Shown here: positions 1 to 7,924 of the stretch, in pieces | Position numbering within the stretch: position 1 is the stretch's first letter | Layout of the letters: the number at the start of each line of letters is the position of its first letter | NCBI GenBank assembly: GCA_002361095.1 | Contig: DERU01000140.1 | Location: 1 to 11,160 of the forward strand | Source: Lachnospiraceae bacterium UBA3332 | GTDB taxonomy: Bacteria; Bacillota; Clostridia; Lachnospirales; Lachnospiraceae | Direction: 5' to 3' | Length of the DNA stretch: 11,160 nucleotides | Program-made: the position numbers and the translations under genes | The notes under the pieces: model-generated | What the model saw: the letters and a program-made list of their open reading frames with translations, nothing else | What the model was told of the DNA's origin: nothing | Databases searched by the model: none

Positions 1-925
1 GATAGCGGTTCACCCCGTTTGGGACAACCAGGCGGAACCGCAGCTTATCCCCCGGATATAGGTGGGAACTTAAGGTTAAGCCCGAATTGCCGTTCCGCAT
101 CTTAAACAATTCCGCGTTTTGCCATAAATGCATCCCCCGGATGATGACCGTAAAATCATCTTCAATGAGAAAGCCCTCATTATAATACAAGGTTTTATCC
201 CGGAGGTCGATCATGCCGTCGGTGTAGGAAAAGCTGTCCGTACCGTTATATTGGATGATAATTAAGTTTGTTGCCACCTGAATGCATCCCCGGGAGGGAA
301 GGGGGGTGGCGTAGATACGGGCATAGGTATTGGGATTTTCGTATTTGACGGTGATTCCCACATAACCCGTATCCAATTCCATCCCGTTTACCGTGACGCC
401 CACGCATCTGATGTAATAGGCCGTTTGATTGTCAAGCCCCCGGTATGTATAGCTGATGTCAAAACCGTCCGTCAATTCACTGCTTTGCAGCAACAGTTTT
501 TTGGATGCGTCGTATAGGTAAAAAACGTATTTGCTTATGTCTTCCCAATCCTCCGAATAGTAGCGGACCGTCGCGGTAAAGGATGCATTCGCTACAATAT
601 GGTTTTCCGGAAGACCCTCAAAACAAAAAACCGGCTCTGCAAAGGTAAAAAACAGCACTTTGTTAGAGAGTGCGGACGCTGTGTTTTCAACGTCGTAGGT
701 TTGCGCCTGGATTACATACTTTTTGTTGTTTAATAATGTGCGGCCCGGTATCGTATGCTTTAGGGCAAAAGACGATACCGTGTCGTCGAATACCACATCG
801 TTTGTTTCATTATCGTAAATGACGATCCGATTTGCATGGGCGCGGTTTCCCATCCACGAAAGGGCTACTTCATAATCCTTTGTGGCGTCAAAAGGGGTTA
901 TGCGCATGATAACTGGCCGTGCCAT
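1..925 (-). CDS. Minor structural (tail) protein, 3' end beyond window
   Basis: An open frame of 308 codons runs off the left edge, so the C-terminus is missing. The ATG at 925-923 is preceded by AAGGTG seven bases upstream, which supports this start (N-terminus MARPVIMRITPFDATKDY). The sequence is rich in alternating beta-strand patterns and reads like repeated beta-sandwich (fibronectin III-like) modules at roughly residues 1-95 and 100-195, the second ending in a segment with NGMELDTGYVGI; a third beta-rich domain follows. No signal peptide or membrane segment is visible. It resembles, from memory, a minor structural protein common in Clostridia prophages and probably sits at the tail tip or baseplate, perhaps as part of a fibre. 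It is the last gene of the tail run seen here, 42 bases after the 251-residue gene and likely co-transcribed with it. Structural role fairly sure; exact position on the virion is inference. Confidence 0.75.
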   Translation of the reverse strand, partial: MARPVIMRITPFDATKDYEVALSWMGNRAHANRIVIYDNETNDVVFDDTVSSFALKHTIPGRTLLNNKKYVIQAQTYDVENTASALSNKVLFFTFAEPVFCFEGLPENHIVANASFTATVRYYSEDWEDISKYVFYLYDASKKLLLQSSELTDGFDISYTYRGLDNQTAYYIRCVGVTVNGMELDTGYVGITVKYENPNTYARIYATPLPSRGCIQVATNLIIIQYNGTDSFSYTDGMIDLRDKTLYYNEGFLIEDDFTVIIRGMHLWQNAELFKMRNGNSGLTLSSHLYPGDKLRFRLVVPNGVNRY

Positions 926-967
926 TCTGCATCACCTTCTTTCCGGTCCGGCAAAGCCGTTTGCATG

Positions 968-1723
968 TTACGGTGTGTCATTGCCTGCCGCCGTCCGGCC
1001 CAGGGCTTCAAGCTGCGCATGGTACAGGGAAACCATGTCATGATAGGTTGCAAGGTATGTGCCGGTCAGCGGCGTGCCGTAAGTGTAGGCTTCCACGACC
1101 GCCTTGTTTTCCTCCGATTCCTCCAGGGACTTTAAATATGCGCGTGCCTGGTTGAAATAAGTCTGCTGGCAATATTTATGCATGGCGAGACGGGTATAAA
1201 GTTCGGTCAGTTCTTCCGCGGAATATGCGGTGCAGCTGTGCCCGTCGGCATGGTAGCCAAGGGGGAGTCCCGTAAGCTTTACGGCGCCTGCGATGTCGAG
1301 CAGGTTGATCTGGTCTTTTTCCGTATAGGAATAGTGCAGTCCGTTTATGTCGAGTCCGGCCTCAATGGCCTGCTGACAGGCTTGGGAGAGCGCAAGGATC
1401 TTTTGGCTGCGCGTTTCCTCGTATGTGGGCACATAAGGCTGGGGCAGAGGTTCCGGTTCGGGAAGAACCGGAGGGGTGTAAACGCTGCCGTCATTGGAGA
1501 ATGCAACCAGCATCCCATCCTCTTCCTGTGTCCGGTAGACGGTGGTGTATGCCCCATAATCGGCCTGCACGATCCCGTTGTTTTCGTTTAAAAGCTCAAA
1601 TCCATTGGTGAGGACGTCCTGCGGCGGGAGCGTATGGGCAAACCGGATGGCTGCCACATTCCCACATACGGATACTTCGCCCTCGTAAACATCTTGGCTG
1701 TTCAAAAAACGTACTTTTTCCAT
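968..1723 (-). CDS. Phage tail accessory protein, DUF4376-like
   Basis: The 251-residue frame starts at an ATG with AGGA nine bases upstream. Residues 1-85 form a beta-rich N-terminal part; a proline-rich linker follows at about 86-98 (PPVLPEPEPLPQPYVP). The C-terminal part is helical and carries a stretch beginning SQACQQAIEAGLDINGLHYS and then a YTEKDQINLLDIAGAV segment. That pattern (a short region containing 'HYSYTEKDQINL') is what I associate with DUF4376 proteins encoded next to tail fibres. Tail fibre assembly or attachment is therefore the likely role, but this is by recollection of the family rather than by a profile. The gene lies between a small 87-residue gene and the minor structural protein, all on one strand with short gaps, as in a late tail operon. 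No cysteine-rich, catalytic or membrane motif is visible. Confidence 0.75.
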   Translation of the reverse strand: MEKVRFLNSQDVYEGEVSVCGNVAAIRFAHTLPPQDVLTNGFELLNENNGIVQADYGAYTTVYRTQEEDGMLVAFSNDGSVYTPPVLPEPEPLPQPYVPTYEETRSQKILALSQACQQAIEAGLDINGLHYSYTEKDQINLLDIAGAVKLTGLPLGYHADGHSCTAYSAEELTELYTRLAMHKYCQQTYFNQARAYLKSLEESEENKAVVEAYTYGTPLTGTYLATYHDMVSLYHAQLEALGRTAAGNDTP

Positions 1724-1756
1724 TTGTAAAAGTCCTTTCTTTAATTTTTTTTATAG

Positions 1757-1781
1757 AAAACAGGGGCGGTAGGGCCCCTGT
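1757..1781 (-). terminator. Hairpin after the 87-residue gene; weak intrinsic terminator candidate
   Basis: Bases 1760-1767 and 1774-1781 form a perfect 8-bp GC-rich stem with a 6-base loop, beginning six bases past the stop of the 87-residue gene. On the minus strand the stem is followed by only a few T residues before an A-rich run, so termination is probably partial. It could instead set the relative level of the downstream tail genes or protect an mRNA end. Confidence 0.45.
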
Positions 1782-1786
1782 GTTTC

Positions 1787-2050
1787 CTACCGGTGTACAA
1801 TGCCCGTTATATGCAGTTCCCGCAAATCCCCCAGAGGTTCCGTCAGCCATACCAGCTGCCCCTCCCGCAGCGCGAGGCCGGGGATGCAGCAGGATACGGT
1901 TCTTTCGCTGCCTGTGTTATCCAAAACCACGTAACCTTTTGGGACTACTTTTTTCACTACGGATTTGTAGGTGCGGTCCGCTTTGTAGGCGCTGAGACTT
2001 TTGTTGATCATGACTTGTATGGACTTCATTAACTCTTCGTTAAAATTCAT
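1787..2050 (-). CDS. Small conserved-looking phage tail protein (87 aa)
   Basis: An 87-residue frame starts MNFNEELMKS with GAGGTG just upstream. The first about 30 residues are helical and basic; the rest is beta-rich with the pattern GYVVLDNTGSERTVSCCIPG followed by GQLVWLTEPLGDL and a final beta strand. The second half looks like a small barrel (OB-like), similar in flavour to short baseplate or spike-associated proteins of siphoviruses, but I do not recognise the family with certainty. It lies 38 bases after the tape measure stop, so it belongs to the same tail operon. Length and gene position argue for a structural or assembly role; no enzymatic motif is visible. Confidence 0.7.
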   Translation of the reverse strand: MNFNEELMKSIQVMINKSLSAYKADRTYKSVVKKVVPKGYVVLDNTGSERTVSCCIPGLALREGQLVWLTEPLGDLRELHITGIVHR

Positions 2051-2088
2051 AATTCACCTCATTTTTCGTGCTGTGTTTTTTTTGCGCC

Positions 2089-5000
2089 TTACCGGATCCG
2101 GGCATACTGGTCAGCGTAATTGTGCAGGCCGCTGAACATGTTTTCCAGGGCGGCGCCCACCTGTCTGGCAACTTCCTGGCTGGTAATACCCGGACAGGAG
2201 ATGTGAATGCCGCCTACGTTGATGTTTGGCCGCAGATTCCGGTTGTTTGTGATGCTGTTTATGGTGTTTACATGCCCTGTATATGCATCCATCTGCCGGC
2301 GGTACCGGATCAGCCCGCTGTTGGTGAGGATATCCGGGGAAGCGCCCGTGCGTTCCACATAGGCGTCCCATTTTTTTACCACATCCCACGCCTGGTCGTC
2401 GGGCTGAACCGGCATCAATACCGTACCGTCCGTCAGGGTTACCGTATGCGCTTTGGCGGCGCCGTCCGTGAGGGGCGGCATACTGCCGGAGACTTTTCCC
2501 CTGCCGACAAGATACCCTTTGCGGAGAAGTTCCTTTGTCTGCAGATGGTTGAATATAATGCTTCCGTCGGGAATGTCCACAAATTCCGCGCCGTTGTCGC
2601 CTACGGTCCGGAACCTTCCGTTGGGGAAAACCACCAGTTCCTGTCCCAGTTCCCCTACAAGGGTGGAACCGCCGCCCCTTACGCCCCAGTCGCCCGTTAC
2701 CCGGGCCATCCCTTCCTGGCGCGCGAATCTTGAGCCGTAACGGGCGCTGTTTAGGTTCATGGTATCCAGCGATGTGCCCGTCGCCCCGGCAAGCCCCGCA
2801 GGCAGGCCGCCCGTGGTTTCGATGTGAACCGTGATGGTACATTCCGCTTCCTCCCCGTCAAGATTCTGCAAGCCGTCATATATCCCGTTCACATGCTCAT
2901 TTGCTTCGCCGAGGATGTTACTAAGGGTTTGGAAGCGTCCGGTCACGCCGTCGCCCTCCGGTTCACCCAGTATATTTTGGGCGGCTGTGCCCAGGGCAGA
3001 GAGGGAGCCGTTCAGGCTTTCGGCGTCTGTATCGTTTGTCTCGCCGTCAGTATTTTCCCCTGTGCCGCCGCCGATTGCGCCGGTAACGTTTTTCACCTCC
3101 TGTCCCAGCCGGTTAAACCGGCCGATCACGCCGCTTCCGGCCGCCTGGCTTTCCCCGTCCGCGTTTTCCCCGCCGCTTCCCAGCACGCTGTCTGACTTTT
3201 TCTTCAGCTCATCCAGCGCGCCGGTCAGGGGAACGGCGCAGCCTGTTGTACCGGACCCGGTATCCGGCCCCTGCCCGTCCGTTCCGGGACCTGTGACCGT
3301 GCCGCCGCCGGAGATTGCGGCCGCCACTCCTTCCACGGACTGCTTCATGCCGGTAAGCTGTGCCAGGGATTCCGTCATTTGCGCGTTGCCGGAGTAGATT
3401 TCCGCAAGGGTTTTGGTATAATTGTTCCGGAATGCCTGGAATGCCTCATCCGACATGCCCAGCACCTGGTCCACGGTGACGCCCATTTCCTCACAGAGCT
3501 GTTTTAGGTCTGCCATGGCCTTTGCCTCGGCTTCCATGTCGGCCAGTTCCTCATAGCGGTTCTTATATTCCTCGAACCCGCTGAGGATGGTATCCCAGTA
3601 CTGTTCGGTCTGCCGGATCATGCCGTCATACTGCTGTTCGGTCTGTTCGATGAGGGCGTCGTAATGTTCGCTGATGGCATCCATCTGTTTGTCAATGGCG
3701 TCCTGCTGTTCCTGTATCAGGTCTTTGCGTTCCTCCAGCAGGGAAATTTCTTTTTCGATCGCTTTGACCTGTTTTTCCTTTTGGAAAATTTCCATTTCCG
3801 TCTCGGCATTTTTGACTTCTTCCCGCTTTTCCCGAATGCCGGCAGGATCGCTCTGGTACTGCAGGCTCCCGTCCCTGTAAACAAGGGCGGTGCGCTGGTT
3901 CATGGCACGCTCCAGTTCGTATTTCTTCTGCTGCAGGCTGATTTCGTTTTCCCGTTCCTGGTTGGCATCCCGGATGGCGTCGATTTCGTCGTGGATGCCG
4001 TCTATCAGTTTTTGTTTTTGGGCAATCTGTTCTTCGATGGCGTCCGCCTGCTCCTGCAGGGCGTCCTTCTGGCTTTCCAGCGCGTCCAGGCGGGCGTCGC
4101 GTTCCGCCTCCAGCGCGTCGACGGCGGCATCCTTTTGCTCCTCCAGCGCGTCGATGGCGGCGTCTTTGGATTTGTTCGCGGCGTCAATTTTTTTGCCGTA
4201 TTCCTTGGTGATGGTACCGAATACGGATTCATAGAGGGATTTCATCCCCTGTAAGTATTCGTGTTCATATTTTTGGTACTGGTCAAGGTAATCCGACTTG
4301 TCTTTGAAGTATTGTTCGTATAGCCGTTTCAGCTGATCCAGGTATTCTTTTTCCGTGAGGGTTCCGCGGTCTTTCAGGTCTTTTAGGTTGCCGAGTTCTT
4401 CCTCAAAGGCTTCCAGGTAGGCGTCGGCGGCTTGGGCGCCTGCGGATTGTGCCTTTGATAGGGGAGCGGCTTTGGTTAAATCAACTTCCACAGGTTTGAA
4501 GTTGGAAATGTCATTTTTCACCTTGCTGATGGCTATTTGCATTGCGGCATAAGCGCCGCTAAGCTGAAAGGCATTCCCGGATTTTACGGCAAGGTCAAAC
4601 TGTGCTTTTGCCTGTGCAAGATTTGTCAGCGATTCGGTTGACACACCGGCTGCGTTGGCAAGGGTAAGCACATTTTCCACATCGGCAGAGGTGGAAATTG
4701 CCGCTGTGTTTAGCAGTACCTTTTTTAGGTAAAAGAGGGCAAGGGCCTCCGAGCACTGCCCTGCGGCAACCTGCTGCGCGCCAAACTGTGCGATTTCCGA
4801 CCCGGTAGCGTCAGCCAGTTCCCCGGATGTCCGTGCAAGGTATTCTTTTGAAGCGGCCAGTTCCAATTCCTTTTCGGCAAGCGCGGCGGTTACAATTTCG
4901 TTTGCATTTGCGACACCCATTTGTTCCAGCTGTTTTTCAATGGCCCCGGCAGTTTCCCCGTCCAGTTGCGCAAGCGTGTCCGTACTGTAAAGATATGCGG

Positions 5001-6861
5001 TTGCAAGTTCCCTGAAGGCATCCTGCACCTGTTGGGCTGTTGCAGCCTTGTCCGTGAGTGTGTCAAAGAAGGGGTTTAGGAGCGACGGCCGGAATGTAAC
5101 GCCGATTTCTTCCCCGATTTCGGCAAAGGACTGGCGCAGTCCTTCCAGCATGGAATTGTCCACCGCGTCCGGCTGGAATACCGGTTCCCCATTGTCACCG
5201 GCGCTGAAGACGGACTGGTATGCTTCGGTAAGCTTTGCAAACTGGGGTTCCAGCTGTTTTGCGATTTGTTCAACGGAGGAGGAGATGGTGGGGATTGGAA
5301 TGGGGTGTCCCTGGACATTATCCTCAGCTTTGGCCAATGCTTCCAATTCGTTACGCAGTTCACCAGCCGAAACCTTATTCTGCTCCAATGCCCCGGATAA
5401 TTTCGGGTATGACTGTAAAGTGGTTTCATCAAAAGTACCAGCTTTCACCATCCCAATTAGTTCTTCTTTTGTCTTTTCAATGCCTTCAGTGTTAAATACA
5501 CTTTCAATCTGCATGGATTTCCATGCATTATTAGCAGTGTATTCATAAACCATTCCCATGACATCATAAATTGATTCATAAGTTTCGATTACTTCTTTTT
5601 CGGAAGAGGTCAGTGGTTCAGTTCCGGAGTCACGCTTTTCAATTGCCTTATTATACTCGTCCTTTAATGCAAGACGTTTCTCCTGTAAATCTGAAATGCT
5701 TTTGTCTAATGCCTGCCTGTAATCATTTGCAGTATCAATGTAATTCTGGACATCTTCTGCAAGCCAGGTTGTGTCCTCCCCATTTTCTGCAGCCTCGTTA
5801 AACTCTTTTTGTGACTGTTCCAGTAATTCTTGCGTGCGGATATAAGCCGCGGTCGTTCCAAGTACATCATCTGCACCTTCTGGCAAGGGGAAGTTTTCAT
5901 GCGAAAGTTTTTCCTGTAAATCTTCTTCGGTGCTGCCATACCTTCCATACTGCTTTTTATATGCGTCAACCGCTTTGGCGGCAGCTTCTTTTGATGCTTC
6001 GGCAGCCCGTTTTTCTTCAATATCCTTTTGGAGTAATAGTTCCTGTGTAATGGCCTGCAATTCTTCAAGCTGTCCTTTTTCGGCATAAGTGAGTTTGCCT
6101 TTGGACTGGAGTTCGCCTAATTGTTTATTTTGTTTTTCTAACTCTGCATTTACATTTTCCAGGCTGGACTTGGCTGATTCGTACTCACCAACCGCTTTGT
6201 CCATTGCTTCGTTTGCTTTTCCTACCCTGTGAATCCAGTTGTCAATGGCAGCAGCGGCGGCTTGCAGGGTTTTGGCAATGAGTAAACCTGCAAGCATGTT
6301 GCCTGCAGTCGCAAGTGCCTGGAGCGCTACTTTGCCCGCTTTGGCGGAGAATGTCTGTGCTTTTATTGCTTCATTGTAAGCGAGAGCGGAGGCACGGGCT
6401 TGTTGGTTTGCTTTAACGAGGTCTTCACCTGTGAGCTTGGAGAGATCATCGGTGTTTTTGATTAAGTCTTTAATATAATTTTCATCACCATCTAATGTGT
6501 CAAAATAATCTTGCCAAGTTTTTTTGTTTTGATTTACTAATTTTTCATGGTTAAAAACGCCTATTATTCTTTCTTTTGCTGAATCTAAATCAAGTTGTTC
6601 AATATAAGTATCAATATTCTCTTGTGATATAATTTCTCCAAGGGAGTTTTTAAGCCAATCTTTGTTATTATCTTTTTTAGAGAATAGATTGCTTTTTAGA
6701 CTTTCCCAAAATCCAACGTTTTTATCAAAATTATTAATGTTATCAATTGCTGACTTAATCGCATCATTTACAGCAGTTCCAAATTCTTTAAATGACTTAC
6801 CGAATATACCTATTTTTGCTGTCCATTTATCAATTTTACTGTCAAATGTTTTGAATATCAT
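2089..6861 (-). CDS. Tail tape measure protein, long C-terminal piece
   Basis: This frame has 1590 codons. A hydrophobic stretch at about residues 178-208 (GNMLAGLLIAKTLQAAAAAI) fits the membrane-active segment many tape measures carry. Long charged coiled coil covers about 220-300 and 860-1110, including three 11-residue repeats at 902-934. Near 1380-1450 is the hallmark GSTLVGELGQELVVFPNGRF then FVDIPDGSIIFNHLQT, which I know from Firmicutes tape measures. The protein would set tail length and be ejected with DNA. The start is doubtful: the ATG at 6861-6859 has no ribosome binding site and abuts a 12-bp inverted repeat; the same frame stays open upstream without another ATG. It is therefore best read as the 3' part of a gene cut by the 6859-8263 insertion and may not be translated on its own. 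Residues 1 to about 530 use AT-rich codons, unlike the GC-rich remainder. Confidence 0.9.
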   Translation of the reverse strand: MIFKTFDSKIDKWTAKIGIFGKSFKEFGTAVNDAIKSAIDNINNFDKNVGFWESLKSNLFSKKDNNKDWLKNSLGEIISQENIDTYIEQLDLDSAKERIIGVFNHEKLVNQNKKTWQDYFDTLDGDENYIKDLIKNTDDLSKLTGEDLVKANQQARASALAYNEAIKAQTFSAKAGKVALQALATAGNMLAGLLIAKTLQAAAAAIDNWIHRVGKANEAMDKAVGEYESAKSSLENVNAELEKQNKQLGELQSKGKLTYAEKGQLEELQAITQELLLQKDIEEKRAAEASKEAAAKAVDAYKKQYGRYGSTEEDLQEKLSHENFPLPEGADDVLGTTAAYIRTQELLEQSQKEFNEAAENGEDTTWLAEDVQNYIDTANDYRQALDKSISDLQEKRLALKDEYNKAIEKRDSGTEPLTSSEKEVIETYESIYDVMGMVYEYTANNAWKSMQIESVFNTEGIEKTKEELIGMVKAGTFDETTLQSYPKLSGALEQNKVSAGELRNELEALAKAEDNVQGHPIPIPTISSSVEQIAKQLEPQFAKLTEAYQSVFSAGDNGEPVFQPDAVDNSMLEGLRQSFAEIGEEIGVTFRPSLLNPFFDTLTDKAATAQQVQDAFRELATAYLYSTDTLAQLDGETAGAIEKQLEQMGVANANEIVTAALAEKELELAASKEYLARTSGELADATGSEIAQFGAQQVAAGQCSEALALFYLKKVLLNTAAISTSADVENVLTLANAAGVSTESLTNLAQAKAQFDLAVKSGNAFQLSGAYAAMQIAISKVKNDISNFKPVEVDLTKAAPLSKAQSAGAQAADAYLEAFEEELGNLKDLKDRGTLTEKEYLDQLKRLYEQYFKDKSDYLDQYQKYEHEYLQGMKSLYESVFGTITKEYGKKIDAANKSKDAAIDALEEQKDAAVDALEAERDARLDALESQKDALQEQADAIEEQIAQKQKLIDGIHDEIDAIRDANQERENEISLQQKKYELERAMNQRTALVYRDGSLQYQSDPAGIREKREEVKNAETEMEIFQKEKQVKAIEKEISLLEERKDLIQEQQDAIDKQMDAISEHYDALIEQTEQQYDGMIRQTEQYWDTILSGFEEYKNRYEELADMEAEAKAMADLKQLCEEMGVTVDQVLGMSDEAFQAFRNNYTKTLAEIYSGNAQMTESLAQLTGMKQSVEGVAAAISGGGTVTGPGTDGQGPDTGSGTTGCAVPLTGALDELKKKSDSVLGSGGENADGESQAAGSGVIGRFNRLGQEVKNVTGAIGGGTGENTDGETNDTDAESLNGSLSALGTAAQNILGEPEGDGVTGRFQTLSNILGEANEHVNGIYDGLQNLDGEEAECTITVHIETTGGLPAGLAGATGTSLDTMNLNSARYGSRFARQEGMARVTGDWGVRGGGSTLVGELGQELVVFPNGRFRTVGDNGAEFVDIPDGSIIFNHLQTKELLRKGYLVGRGKVSGSMPPLTDGAAKAHTVTLTDGTVLMPVQPDDQAWDVVKKWDAYVERTGASPDILTNSGLIRYRRQMDAYTGHVNTINSITNNRNLRPNINVGGIHISCPGITSQEVARQVGAALENMFSGLHNYADQYARIR
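4060..4158 (-). repeat. Three 33-bp in-frame repeats in the tape measure coiled coil
   Basis: The 11-base string TCCAGCGCGTC (plus strand) recurs at 4076, 4109 and 4142, exactly 33 bases apart. It encodes DALE within the successive units AIDALEEQKDA, AVDALEAERDA and RLDALESQKDA. Eleven-residue (hendecad) periodicity fits a slightly right-handed or straight coiled coil. The near-identity at DNA level suggests recent duplication, a simple way for tape measure length to change. Confidence 0.85.
6847..6858 (+). repeat. Left copy of perfect 12-bp inverted repeat bordering the insertion
   Basis: TGTTTTGAATAT here is the exact reverse complement of 8264-8275. It ends one base before the nominal start codon of the tape measure C-terminal piece and codes for part of its first residues (IFKT). 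It may be an element end, half of a split palindromic target, or an inversion site. Confidence 0.75.
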
Positions 6862-6873
6862 ACTGCTAAACTT

Positions 6874-6942
6874 TGTAACTTGTAGAGAGTTACATAAAGC
6901 AGATTGTGGAGATCTGCTGATACAAGTTGTGGGGTCTTGTAT
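6874..6942. repeat. Three tandem hairpins with conserved loops and different arms
   Basis: Hairpin A is 6874-6894 (TGTAACT arms, loop TGTAGAG), hairpin B is 6898-6918 (AGCAGAT arms, loop TGTGGAG), and hairpin C is 6920-6942 (ATACAAG arms, one internal T-T mismatch, loop TGTGGGG). Centres lie about 24 and 23 bases apart. Each has seven perfect arm pairs, yet the three arm sequences are unrelated, while the loop keeps the pattern TGTRGRG. This is compensatory variation, expected for RNA or single-stranded DNA hairpins rather than for repeats of one operator. The 3' arm of hairpin C contains the -35 box of the zinc-ribbon gene promoter. A plus-strand transcript from that promoter would not include the hairpins; a minus-strand transcript would, with loops CYCYACA. 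Confidence 0.8.
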
Positions 6943-6965
6943 ATTGGTAAATTTTTTGATAAAAT
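6937..6965 (+). promoter_or_regulatory. Vegetative promoter of the zinc-ribbon gene
   Basis: TTGTAT (6937-6942), a 17-base spacer, and TAAAAT (6960-6965) match a sigma-A-type promoter. The start codon lies at 7000, giving a leader of about 28 bases with GGAGG at 6987-6991. The -35 box is inside hairpin C, so a protein or structure at the hairpin could block RNA polymerase. The same box pair and spacing recur at 11022-11050. Confidence 0.75.
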
Positions 6966-6999
6966 GAACTTCATAAATGTTATATGGGAGGGATCATTA

Positions 7000-7443
7000 A
7001 TGCTTTGTTACTGTAAAAAATGTGGAAGAGTAGTACAGAGAACTTCAAAAAATTTAGAAAAACCATGTGATTATTGTAATAATACATTGCAAATAGTTCC
7101 TAAAGAATTTACAGCGGATGGGTTAGGTACTTGTTTAGGAGATGACTTGAAACAACAATTCATTGACGAATATATAAAATCTTCTCCCGAATTTGATCAA
7201 TACTTATTTGACCACAGAGATGAAGATTTGGAAAAGCGTAGGATGGAGAATAGAGCAAAACTTGAACATGGTAAAGCAATTTTAGAAGAACAATCTCGTC
7301 AACCCGAATGTCCTACCTGTCATAGCAAAAATGTCCAGAGAATTTCTGGTATCGAACGTGGGGCAAGTATTATCGGCTTGGGCATTTTTAGCAAGAAGAT
7401 AAATAAAAGTTACAAATGCAGACATTGTGGATATACATGGTGA
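7000..7443 (+). CDS. Double zinc-ribbon protein, cargo gene of the insertion
   Basis: The 147-residue frame starts at the ATG at 7000, chosen because GGGAGGG lies just upstream; an in-frame ATG at 6904 would overlap the promoter and is not used. N-terminal zinc ribbon: Cys5-x2-Cys8 and Cys23-x2-Cys26. A charged helical middle (about 66-100) follows, then a C-terminal ribbon with Cys104-x2-Cys107 and Cys140-x2-Cys143 around a short hydrophobic GASIIGLGIF. Such small zinc-ribbon proteins occur in Firmicutes genomes and prophages, usually without a known function; nucleic-acid or protein binding is only an inference. It faces against the tail genes and has its own promoter, so it could be expressed in the lysogen like a moron. 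It is AT-rich compared with the tail genes. A decayed second copy follows at 7618, and a related gene start appears at 11080. Confidence 0.85.
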   Translation: MLCYCKKCGRVVQRTSKNLEKPCDYCNNTLQIVPKEFTADGLGTCLGDDLKQQFIDEYIKSSPEFDQYLFDHRDEDLEKRRMENRAKLEHGKAILEEQSRQPECPTCHSKNVQRISGIERGASIIGLGIFSKKINKSYKCRHCGYTW

Positions 7444-7617
7444 ATAATGCTATTTCTAAGAAGAAACCAATGGGTATAAGGATTTTTTCATGCAGTAACA
7501 ATTTAGAGAATTAAAAATCTGCATAAAAGAAAAGGCTATTGGTTTCCGTAGGATACATAATGATATTACCCAAGGCGACATAGTGTATATGGCAATTAGA
7601 ATGCCAAAAATAAACCA
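7444..7617 (+). other. Gap with a possible gene remnant
   Basis: No intact gene. From about 7498 to 7617 a plus-strand frame stays open for 40 codons after a TAA and reads plausibly (KEKAIGFRRIHNDITQGDIV), but it has no start codon and runs out of phase with the pseudogene that follows. It may be the decayed 5' half of the second zinc-ribbon copy, heavily diverged, or a remnant of another gene. I could not align it with the intact copy. Confidence 0.35.
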
Positions 7618-7856
7618 TCTCCAGAGTCTGACCAACACCTCTTGGAACATATAGATGAAATATTTGCAAAGAAATACGCTGGATTCAATGCAAAACTTGG
7701 GTATGGGAGAGCAGTGTAAAAAATAATCTCGTCAGCCGGAATGTCCTATCTGCCATAGTAAAATGTTCAGAGAGTTTCTGGTGTTGAAAGTGGAGCAGGC
7801 AGTATAGGATCAGGTGTTTTTGGTAAGAAAACCAACAAAAGTGACAAATGCAATAA
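7618..7856 (+). pseudogene. Decayed tandem copy of the zinc-ribbon gene (3' half)
   Basis: The stretch aligns with about residues 60-142 of the intact gene just upstream. It begins SPESDQHLLEHIDE, against SPEFDQYLFDHRDE in the intact copy. It later has SRQPECPICHSK against SRQPECPTCHSK, and QRVSGVESGAGSIGSGVFGK against QRISGIERGASIIGLGIFSK. It is broken by an in-frame TAA after GYGRAV, by a frameshift near the SRQPEC segment and by another after CHSK. The final CxxC pair is lost (KCNK instead of KCRHC), and no stop codon follows at the expected place. Nucleotide similarity is high, so duplication preceded decay. The duplicated 5' half and promoter are not recognisable here. Confidence 0.85.
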
Positions 7857-7924
7857 GGGGCTAATGATAAATAGAAACGATAATAATGGTTCTATATTGC
7901 TATTGATAAAACAAATAGCTTGGA

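Noticed and set aside
836..1591. Plus-strand frames opposite the DUF4376-like gene
   Set aside because: The minus-strand gene has a ribosome binding site and recognisable domains; the opposite frames have neither.
2068..4254. Long plus-strand frames opposite the tape measure, including 2068-2733 and 3664-4254
   Set aside because: They are antisense shadows of a GC-rich coding frame; the products are aromatic or serine-rich and none has a convincing start.
6874..6942. CRISPR-like array
   Set aside because: Only the seven central bases are conserved, the units are palindromic with no spacer of constant length, and no cas gene is near.
6904..6999. Upstream in-frame ATG extending the zinc-ribbon protein by 32 residues
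   Set aside because: That start lies inside hairpin B, upstream of the promoter, and has no ribosome binding site; the related gene at 11080 starts at the position equivalent to 7000.
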